Source of the DNA: Branchiostoma floridae
Taxonomy: Eukaryota; Chordata; Leptocardii; Amphioxiformes; Branchiostomatidae
NCBI RefSeq assembly: GCF_000003815.2
Contig: NC_049981.1
Location: 33,422,831-33,449,248 of the forward strand
Direction of reading: 5' to 3'
Length of the DNA: 26,418 bases
In this document: positions 1 through 7,924 of the stretch, piece by piece
Numbering within the stretch: the stretch's first letter is position 1
Layout: the number at the start of each line of letters is the position of its first letter
Made by a program: the position numbers and the translations under genes
The notes under the pieces: generated by a model
Databases searched by the model: none
Seen by the model: the letters and a program-made list of their open reading frames with translations, nothing else
What the model was told of the DNA's origin: nothing

Positions 1-17
1 TGTTGTGTCCCCTCCAG

Positions 18-1872
18 GAGAGCGGCGGATCCGTGTGCACACCATGGCGCTGCCCGTCAGCAGTAACATCACTGAGATCTACGCAGGGGCCGACCAGCAG
101 GCCGTCGTGGGGCTCCTGGCTCGGATGGGTAAGGGTTAACTTTTCCCTTGATCTGTCTTCAGTTAGCTGAGGTCGGATGGGTGAGGGTTAACTTTTCTCT
201 AGTTAGCTCGGATGGGTAAGGGTTAACTTTTCTCTAGTTAGCTTGGATAGGTGAGGGTTAACTTTTCTCTAGTTAGCTTGGATAGGTGAGGGTTAACTTT
301 TCTCTAGTTAGCTCGGATGGGTGAGGGTTAACTTTTCTCTAGTTAGCTTGGATAGGTGAGGGTTAACTTTTCTCTAGTTAGCTTGGATGGGTGAGGGTTA
401 ACTTTTCTCTAGTTAGCTTGGATGGGTGAGGGTTAACTTTTCCCTAGATCTGTCTTCATTTAGATGAGGTTAAACACACAATATATACGTGTGAATCCAG
501 GGATGGGTAAGGGTTAACTGTTCTCTAGTTAGCTTGGATGGGTGAGGGTTAACTTTTCTCTAGTTAGCTTGGATGGGTGAGGGTTAACTTTTCTCTTGGA
601 TGGGTGAGGGTTAACTTTTCTCTAGTTAGCTTGGATGGGTGAGGGTTAACTTTTCTCTAGTTAGCTTGGATGGGTGAGGGTTAACTTTTCCCTAGATCTG
701 TCTTCAGTTAGCTGAGGTTAAACACACAATATGCATCCATGCACACTGTGCATCCATGGATGGGTAAGGGTTAACTTTTCTCTAGTTAGCTTGGATGGGT
801 GAGGGTTAACTTTTCTCTAGTTAGCTCGGATGGGTGAGGGTTAACTTTTCTCTAGTTAGCTCGGATGGGTGAGGGTTAACTTTTCTCTAGTTAGCTCGGA
901 TGGGTGAGGGTTAACTTTTCCCTTGATTTGTCTTCAGTTAGCTGAGGTTAAACACACAATATGCATGTGCATCCAGGGATGGGTAAGGGTTAACTTTTCT
1001 CTGCATCTGTCTTTAGCTAGCTAAAGCAACTGTCCATGTACATGTGTAACCAAGCAGGGGAAAGGGTTAACTTTTCTCTAGATCTGTCTTCAGGTAGCTA
1101 AAGCAAAAGTTGTTCTGTGCTGTTAACGCTAGTTCACCTTTATTTGCAGTGTAACTATTATCAGTTGTTTTAGCAACTGGTTGTTTAGGGAGATCAAATC
1201 AACGGACTTGATATCCCTAAATATCCTGTTTCTAAAAGCAACAGATATTGGTTATCCCTGCGGGTAAATGTGAACTAGCGTTAACCCAGTTTTATCGTTT
1301 TCAGCGGTGGACCGGTCCATCATGTCGTCCATACGCGACGCGCGGGAGGCCGTCATCAACGCCTGCATCGACTGTCTGGCGCAGTACCGCAGCTCGGTTG
1401 CCGGGCAACAGCTGGGCGCGCTCATGGCGCCGTGGTCGCTGCGCCTCTTCCCGCTCTACACACTGGCCCTGCTCAAGCACGTGAGTCTTACACACACACT
1501 CACTCCGTACACACACACACTCACTCACAGACACACACACACACACACACCCTACACCTTACACACACACCCTACACCTTACACACACACCCTACACCTT
1601 ACACACACACCCTACACCATACACACACACCCTACACCTTACACACACACCCTACACCTTACACACACACACACACACCCTGGCCCTGCTCAAACATGTG
1701 AGTCTTACACACACACCCTACACCATACACACACACCCTACACCTTACACACACACCCTACACCTTACACACACACACACACACCCTGACCCTGCTCAAA
1801 CATGTGAGTCTTACACACACACCCTACACCATACACACACACCCTACACCTTACACACACACCCTACACCTT

Positions 1873-1903
<31 letters not shown>

Positions 1904-4900
1904 GGCCCTGCTCAAACAAGTGAGTCTTACACACACACCCTACACCTTACACACACCCTACACCTTACACACACCCTACACCTTACACACACCCTACACC
2001 TTACACACACCCTACACCTTACACACACACCCTACACCTTACACACACACACACACACACACACCCTACACCTTACACACACCCTACACCTTACACACAC
2101 ACCCTACACCTTACACACACACACACACACACACACCCTACACCTTACACACAGACACACATACACACCCTGGCCCTGCTCAAACACGTGAGGCGCTACA
2201 GACTGTTTCTATTCATCTGACTAGTGTCTGTCCCAAATCAGAGTTTCAATCCATAATTCCAAACTGACATGAATTGCAGTTCTGGCTGCCTGTAAGCAAA
2301 TATCCACAAGCACAGGAAAAAGACTCTGATGGGGATCTCTACTAAGTCTGATTCCTCATGTAAAAATATTAATTTCTGCAGTTTCATAGATGTACAAAAA
2401 ACGAGTCAAACTAACAATAATCTTTTCCCCCAGCCTGCGTTCCGCCTGGGCACGAGCACGCGGCTGGACGACCGGGTCAACACCATGAACCAGCTAAAGG
2501 CGCTGCCTCTGGCGGCTAACATCATGGCGCTCCACCCGCACATGTACGCTGTGCACAACCTTAATGACGAGGTAAGTACAACTGCACATGTACGCTGTGC
2601 ACAACCTTAATGACGAGGTAAACACTTTCACTTCACTCTCACTTTCGTCACTGATACAGGTAAAACCTGTCTCTGTACCCTAGTGTTCTTATGATCTCTA
2701 ACATTTGCCCATCGATGGAGAAAACACCAGCTATATCGCCACTGAAAATGTCCTAAGAGCTCACCTACTTGTTCTGTGAGCTGCATGTATTCTTCTGCCC
2801 TGTGAGTGACACTGGCTCAGCAATGGGATAGGAGCTTTCTGTTCGCAGATACCTGACAGAAAACTATTTCACTTTTGTCATCATGGAAGCTCATCTGTGT
2901 TAGTACTAATCATTGTACAAAGCTAAACTTTCTTTCAACACAAAGGATCAAATTTTCAGCTACCACTGTCTCCTTCTTTATGATCAACGCTGATGACCGA
3001 TCACTTCGGAACGTAAACTGGCTAGAGTGATCTTATTAACACGTGATCTTGCAGATGCGTGACGTCAGTAATTGGTCAAAAGTTGTATTTCTTACTTCTG
3101 TTCCTGTTGAACCCCCAGGGAGCCCTGACGATCCGAGACCAGATCATCCCCCAGCCCCCGATCCTGTCCCTGTCGTCAGAACGGCTCAGCAGAGACGGAG
3201 CCTTCCTACTGGACGATGGAGAGGTCTGTCTGCCTGTTTGTTTGTTTGTTTGTGTGTTTGTTTAAGCACTTCTTTTTTTATGAGTCAATAGACTTTGTTG
3301 TAACTTATGATAGAGGGGGAATATTTAAAGGATTTCTCTTTAAGAAGTCGTCTGCACGGAATAGTAGGTCTGTCTGGGTTCCGTTTATTCCTGAAATTAT
3401 TCAGCCCTTTTTCTATCAGTGAACAGGCTTTAGCCAAACTTGTGATAGAGGAGAAACTAGGAAATATTGAAGAAATTTTTTTTCTAAAAATTCTTCTACT
3501 CGAATCATAAACTGCAGATGAATTTTTATTTTGTTGTTGTTGTTTCCAAATTTTTCTACTTAATGGTTTGAGTCATAGTATTCACATGTTATGCACTCGC
3601 ATGCTGTTGTAGTGAAAGTAATGGATTATTTAATGTAAGGGTGTATTGAAAGTGAAAAACTGAAGAATTAGGTTTGTAACGGAATAGTACGACATCTAAA
3701 GTCTAAACCATGGAACAACAACATGTACGATGGACAATGGAAAATGGAGTAGAACAAGTAATAAATCTCACACTCACCACATGGTTTATCATCTGTTGAT
3801 CCTCATGTAATGAGTAACTGTACATAAACATAACATAAAGTAATCATTCACAACATTATGCTAAGGACTGGCCATGAAGAATCTAACTAACTAATGCTGT
3901 CCACCCCCCTGCAGGGCATGTACATGTTCGTGGGCCGGTCCATCTCAGTCCGGTTCTGCACTGATGTGCTGGGCACGGAGAGTTTTGCTGCTATTCCTGA
4001 TGTGATGGTGAGAAATACACATCGTGTGTGTGTGTGTGTGTGCGTGTGTGTGTGCACGTGTGTGTGTGTGTGTGCATTTGTGCATGTGTGTGTGTGTGTG
4101 AGTGCGTGCGCGCGCGCGCGTGCGTGCGTGTGTGAGGGTGTGCATTTGTGCTTGAGTGTTTGTGTGTGTGTGTGTGCATGCGTGTAAATGGGTGGGTGGT
4201 CACGTGTGTGCGTGTATGTGTGTGAGTGTGCCTAAGTTTGCCTCAGGTTTTCTTCAGGTCCTCCTTAGGTTGTGAACTTAGTTTGTAATATTGACAGCTG
4301 AAGGTTCATGCTTCCTTGTCCCCCCTCTCCCTCCCCAGTTTGAGCTCCCAGAGCTGGATAACGCAGACTCGGAGCGTGTCCGGAGTTTCGTGGGCTGGCT
4401 CCGAGAACAGAGACCTTTCTTCCCGCCCCTGCAAATTATCAGGTAAGGGATTGCGTGTGATATAGGTAAAGCTTAGAATTAAAAAAAAAATTTAGAAATG
4501 AGACACAAATTCTAAACCATGAAATTAAACTGGCACAGCCTTCCTGCATTTTTATGTTAACCTTCAAGTAAGAAAAACAAACTATTTTTGATCTGTTTCT
4601 TCTCCAAACAAATATGTTCAATGATTTGGATTAGACCCCTGTCACCATGGCTACTGTATGTGTAGCAAACACCCTGTGGTGTTTGATTACATAATGTATA
4701 GCAAGTGGTAGAACAGAGCTGGAGAGGCTGGTCACCACATAAGTAAATGTGTCTTGAGTAAGAATAAACAGCAGTAGTTAGGCTACACCAAGTGATGGTG
4801 AACATCATGTATTTGCATATGTATTTGTATATAATGTTACCTTTATTGGCATGAAAGCTCATTTGTGTTGGTATAATCCATATTGAAGTTTTTAGCTGTC

Positions 4901-5250
4901 ATTCAACAATAAGAAATCCCTCACCTCAATTTTTTGGTTGCACATCTGTCGACCTTCGTCATGAGTCACCACTCCTGACGAAGGTCGGCGGATGTGCGAC
5001 CGAAATTTGAGTTGCGCAGATTCTGGTGTTGAATGACAGTTAAAAACTTCAAAATGTTACCATTTAGTCATGCCTGTTTTCTTCTCCGCACACACAATCC
5101 TTCATTCAGTCTCTAATTCATTCGTTCCTTCCCAGAGAGGACAGCAGACAGAGGATGGTGTTCCTGCAGCACCTTGTGGAGGACAGATCCGAGTCCATGT
5201 TCTCATATTACGAGTTCCTCCAGCACATACAGAAGGAGGCCTGCAAGTAA
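18..5250 (+). CDS. SEC24A/B: SEC24A/B-like COPII coat subunit, C-terminal seven exons (5'-partial)
   Basis: SEC24 is the cargo-binding adaptor of the COPII coat that buds vesicles from the endoplasmic reticulum. Seven exons join in frame: 18-128, 1305-1480, 2434-2571, 3119-3223, 3915-4007, 4339-4442 and 5136-5250 (stop TAA 5248-5250), about 279 residues. Each junction has AG acceptor and GT donor and the phases agree. The start carries GERRIRVHT, which ends the Sec23/24 beta-sandwich. The helical domain follows in exons 1-3 ([31 protein letters not shown]). The gelsolin-like domain is in exons 4-6 ([44 protein letters not shown]), and the protein ends [15 protein letters not shown]. The match is to the SEC24A/B rather than the C/D subfamily. 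Earlier exons lie before the window. Donor 4 is weak (GAG/GTCTGT). Introns 1-3 begin with tandem copies of their own 5' splice site. Confidence 0.95.
129..1090 (+). repeat. 35-bp minisatellite built from the exon 1 splice donor (SEC24 intron 1)
   Basis: The unit is roughly GGATGGGTGAGGGTTAAC followed by TTTTCTCTAGTTAGCTT. GGGTTAAC occurs 22 times: the genuine exon/intron boundary (ATGG/GTAAGG at 125-133), 20 further copies that keep GGATGG or GGATAG followed by GTGAGG or GTAAGG, and one degenerate copy near 1058 that has lost the GT. Longer spacer units containing ATCTGTCTTCAG and AAACACACAATATGCAT recur near 450, 700 and 940, giving a higher-order period of about 230-250 bp. From 1090 to 1304 I see only ordinary intron sequence ending in TCGTTTTCAG. 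Confidence 0.95.
1481..2200 (+). repeat. CA-rich minisatellite with four copies of the exon 2 end and donor (SEC24 intron 2)
   Basis: The array alternates (CA)n with an ACACCCTACACCTTACAC-type unit. Embedded in it are four copies of the last 17 or so bases of exon 2 plus its donor, TGGCCCTGCTCAAACA followed by GTGAG. Their GT positions are 1698, 1804, 1920 and 2188; the genuine donor is at 1481. Spacings are 217, 106, 116 and 268 bp. The long Thr/His/Tyr-rich reading frames over this region come from the repeat and are not genes. Confidence 0.93.
2538..2623 (+). repeat. 46-bp offset tandem duplication of the exon 3 end and donor
   Basis: The last 34 bases of exon 3 plus its donor (GCACATGTACGCTGTGCACA at 2538 through GACGAG/GTAAGT at 2572) are repeated 46 bp downstream, starting at 2584 and ending GACGAG/GTAAAC at 2618. 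The identity is near perfect, so the event looks young. The second donor is weaker than the first and would shift the frame. Confidence 0.93.
2624..3914 (+). other. SEC24 introns 3 (rest) and 4, no recognisable element
   Basis: Apart from exon 4 (3119-3223) this stretch is unremarkable AT-rich intron. A short TTTG run (3236-3262) follows the weak donor of exon 4. I see no RNA gene, inverted repeat or second coding region here. Confidence 0.6.
4023..4235 (+). repeat. GT/CG alternating purine-pyrimidine microsatellite (SEC24 intron 5)
   Basis: Starting 15 bases after the donor of exon 5, about 210 bp are mostly (GT)n with GTGC and CGCG interruptions. The core at about 4101-4132 is almost strictly alternating, including GCGTGCGCGCGCGCGCGT. 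Such sequence is known to favour left-handed DNA under superhelical stress; whether it does here is untested. Confidence 0.9.
4883..5052. mobile_element. Foldback (inverted-repeat) MITE-like element in SEC24 intron 6
   Basis: Outer arms TTGAAGTTTTTAGCTGTCAT (4883 on) and a segment at 5028-5052 are reverse complements with one mismatch over 25 bases. Inner arms at about 4925-4962 and 4975-5012, including CGACCTTCGTCA and TGACGAAGGTCG, pair around a short loop. There is no coding capacity. Exact ends and target-site duplication are not clear. Confidence 0.7.
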
Positions 5251-5477
5251 CGCCCCCTACCCCTCACGGCCTGAACTGCGGGGCCGAGACAGGCTCAATT
5301 TTATTGCAAAGTTCTGACGTAATAATTGCTTCATGTAAATTTCGCTTTAGTTAAACAAATTTTGAAGGATGTTATAGATACGAGCTTATGTCAATCTGTA
5401 TGATAATTTTGCGAAATGCAGAAAATTCTTCTTCCTGTAAGATATCAGCCAATTGTCCTGTTCCATGTATGTTATTA

Positions 5478-5620
5478 TCCATGTGGGGAGGGGGGCGTTC
5501 TCGTTCTGCTTGTACCATGTGGGGAGGGGGGCGTTCTCGTTCTGCTTGTACCATGTGGGGAGGGGGGCGTTCTGCTTGTACCATGTGGGGAGGGGGGCGT
5601 TCTGCTTGTACCATGGGTTA
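5478..5620 (+). repeat. G-rich minisatellite, 36/30-bp units
   Basis: Units of GTACCATGTGGGGAGGGGGG plus CGTTCTCGTTCTGCTT (36 bp, twice) or the same lacking one CGTTCT (30 bp, twice), ending with a final GTACCATGGG. Each unit has runs of four and six G, so the array could form G-quadruplex structures in RNA if it is part of the 3' UTR. Confidence 0.9.
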
Positions 5621-6024
5621 GACGGCGCTGCCTGCCTTGAAACCTTAAAGAACAGAATACAGGCCTTAGCAAGCAATGCTTCAGATGTGTTCAGGTTCAG
5701 ACAAATTTTAATGAAACACGTAATTCTGGACCTGTTCAAAGAAGTGAACAGCCAATAGCTGTTACCATAGAAACGGTGGCGTGGGAGGAAGAAGTTGTGA
5801 ATTTCCCAGAAACAGCAACTTTTTTGAGCATCTGTCTGGGTCTTTGCTATGAAATAGGTTACATAAATGTGTACATTTATCCCATTGTAATTATAATGGT
5901 GGTTCTAATGTCCAAAATGCAATATTATCTAGAATCTGAGTTACAGAAATTAGGAAAATGCATCTTGAATCCCTTAACATTATAAAAACAACTGCTTTCC
6001 TGTGCTGATGTGATATACACTCTA

Positions 6025-6313
6025 CACAAAAAGTTAGGAACCTTGATTTCAGTTATTTGAACCTCCGTTGTTGCTTTGTGGATTGTACAGTGTTATGTAT
6101 CACTGGAAAGCTTTTTAGATTTTTAATGCCCTGTACAATAGTACCCCCAATTGTTTAATCACACAACCATGGGTCAAACCTGGAACTATAGTACTTCTGT
6201 GAGTGGGTCACCACATGTGACAAGCCAAAATTTTATGAATAAGCTTTCCAGTGGTATATAATACAATACACTTGACAAAGTAACAATGGGGGTACATGTA
6301 TGGACTTTTTGTG
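6025..6313. mobile_element. Tc1/mariner-like MITE flanked by TA
   Basis: Termini CACAAAAAGT (6025-6034) and ACTTTTTGTG (6304-6313) are perfect inverses, each bordered by TA. The inverted homology extends inward about 90 bp (CACTGGAAAGCTT near 6099 against AAGCTTTCCAGTG near 6241). At 289 bp with no open frame it is a non-autonomous element. Assignment to Tc1/mariner rests on the TA flank and terminal sequence style. Confidence 0.75.
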
Positions 6314-6634
6314 TACATTAATGTGTTCTTGTTTCCCATAGTTTCTATCCCATGTATACAGACTAATGTGTAAAAGAAGCAACCCAAATTATTTCATGTA
6401 TCATGTTGATACAGTAAAGGCGCCTCCAATTCAATATTATGGATCACATTCTTCTGCTGCCTCCAATCTGGTGCCAGTGTGCAAAAGAAAAACATGTATG
6501 GTTAAATCAAAATTGAAACAAGACACAGAAGTACACTATTGAAAAGGAAAGATAGCAAAAAAGCTGTATAAAGAGTTGGGCAGGCAGAATATGACACTTT
6601 ATAATTCTTGTACTAAGAACAAAGGATGGAAGAA

Positions 6635-6640
6635 AATAAA
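6635..6640 (+). promoter_or_regulatory. Candidate polyadenylation signal for SEC24
   Basis: AATAAA on the plus strand, the first canonical hexamer after the SEC24 stop. Its use is inferred only from position. Confidence 0.35.
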
Positions 6641-7039
6641 CGGTTTTACAGACTCCAAATCAGTTGTTTCTCTTTTTTCCTGTCCATCCCACTGGCTCAC
6701 CCTGTTCGGTTAAAGTGTCACTCCTTCACTCACTCACTTGAAGACAGGCATTCCCAGAAGAGCTTGTTAGAGCGGCTTGACTCAGCAACGTTTTTGTCAA
6801 CACTTCTGCCATAAGGATTTCAGTTTTTACGAGACCAACTATTTCTTAACGAACTACTCGTACAAAATAAAACTGACATTTGCTTAACTTTATTTTCTAA
6901 ACAGTTTCTTAGTCAGTAATTGTATTTTGTAAGTTAACTTTCATGGTTTAAATGTTCATTATATAATTCCTCTTTTGCTTGAATTATAAGCTGTGCACAT
7001 GTTCACATATTCCTACAAATTGTGCACCAGTCAACTAAT

Positions 7040-7575
7040 TTTATGTCTACAACTACACTCAAGGCTATCTCACTAATGCCATTTCTACAACTATAGAAAT
7101 TACACTGGTGTTACTTCTACAATTACTATCAAAGCTACCTCAATAGTGTTACATCTACAACTACTCTCATGGCTATCTCACTAATGCCATTTCTACAACT
7201 ATAGAAATTACTACCTCACTAGTGTCACTTCTACTCTCAAAGCTACTTCAATAGTGTTACATCTACAACTACTCTCATGGCTCGCTTGCAGTACAGTCTA
7301 TCCCTCATCGTTACAATCAGGTCCTTATCACATAGTCCAGTCTCTGATTCAATAAAGTTCCTTAACATAAGGCATGGACGGCCTCTTCTACTCTCCAAGC
7401 AGAGGTTGGTGGGAAAAATCGTGACGTTTCCCCTTTGGTGGGAAGACCAGTCGAAAAAAAAATATGAAAGGAAAACGTCACGATTTTTCCCACCAACCCC
7501 TGCTTGGAGAGTAGGCCTCTTCTACAACTATACTCAAGGCTACTTTACTAGTGTCACTTCTGCGGGTACAGTCTA
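7040..7575 (+). repeat. About 105-bp degenerate tandem repeat, interrupted by an element
   Basis: TCTACAACTACNCTCAAGGC followed by TATCTCACTAATGCCATTTC recurs at about 7046 and 7151. Partial units begin near 7262 and 7524. A foldback element (7389-7513) has inserted near the right side of the array, and a last partial unit (CTCAAGGCTACTTTACTAGT) follows it. There is no coding signal. Confidence 0.75.
7389..7513. mobile_element. Foldback element A, TCTCCAAGCAG family, 9-bp TSD
   Basis: The ends are TACTCTCCAAGCAG and CTGCTTGGAGAGTA. The arms pair for about 40 bp (GGTTGGTGGGAAAAATCGTG with its inverse). The perfect direct repeat GGCCTCTTC at 7380-7388 and 7514-7522 is the target-site duplication. 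No coding capacity, 125 bp. Confidence 0.88.
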
Positions 7576-7893
7576 GGCTACCTTACAAAATGTTGCCATG
7601 TAGACCATCTCTTACTTTTTAAATCAGGTGAAAATCAATTCTGATGCGCGGGAATGAGTTGCACAAGGATTCCAGATCAAATCCTTATTTTTGGGGGGTA
7701 CAATAATAAGGAATATCCTCGTGCAACTTGTCTCTGGGCTGTTTTTAACCGCTCAAAGTGTCAAATTATGATGTAACTGTGAGAATACAGTGCAGTAGAT
7801 GTCAATATCATGCAGATTGCCTTATTCAGAATATTTCCACTTCGACGCTGTAATATTGCTTAGGTTGCCTTTAAGGAATCGGCATTATCAGAT
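7576..7893. other. Intergenic region between convergent genes
   Basis: Apart from an imperfect inverted pair around 7643-7740 (GCGCGGGAATGAGTTGCACA against CCTCGTGCAACTTG) I see nothing gene-like. It probably includes the 3' UTR of the minus-strand gene ending at 7925, but I find no canonical AATAAA for it close by. Confidence 0.4.
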
Positions 7894-7921
7894 CACGTGA
7901 AGACCACGTGCCCTTCACGTG
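7894..7921 (-). promoter_or_regulatory. Three CACGTG E-boxes at 11-bp spacing just after a stop codon
   Basis: CACGTG palindromes occupy 7894-7899, 7905-7910 and 7916-7921, exactly 11 bp apart (about one helical turn). They lie within three 11-mers resembling TCACGTGCCCT. They sit 4 bases beyond the stop codon of the minus-strand gene, hence in its 3' UTR. bHLH binding is possible; equally this may be a small tandem duplication. Confidence 0.45.
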
Positions 7922-7924
7922 CCC

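Larger units (their letters stand above)
5251..6660 (+). other. SEC24 3' untranslated / downstream region
   Basis: No conserved reading frame follows the SEC24 stop. The first clear AATAAA on the plus strand is at 6635-6640 and another is at 6866-6871, so the 3' UTR could be about 1.4 kb. It would then include a G-rich minisatellite (5478-5620) and a transposon relic (6025-6313). A shorter UTR using a non-canonical signal cannot be excluded. Confidence 0.45.

Noticed and set aside
129-1090. CRISPR-like or telomere-like array (GGGTTA words)
   Set aside because: Units are direct tandem copies without unique spacers, in an animal intron, and GGGTTAAC does not form a continuous telomeric repeat. 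The splice-donor origin explains it.
1248-2267. Long open frames rich in Thr, His, Tyr and Pro
   Set aside because: They arise from the (CA)n/CCTACACC minisatellite, overlap on several frames, and only their first part (1305-1480) is a real SEC24 exon.
5372-5758. Overlapping Gly/Arg- and Pro-rich frames on both strands
   Set aside because: They come from the GTACCATGTGGGG minisatellite after the SEC24 stop codon.
7277-7576. 99-residue plus-strand frame
   Set aside because: It spans a tandem repeat and foldback element A and has no recognisable motif.
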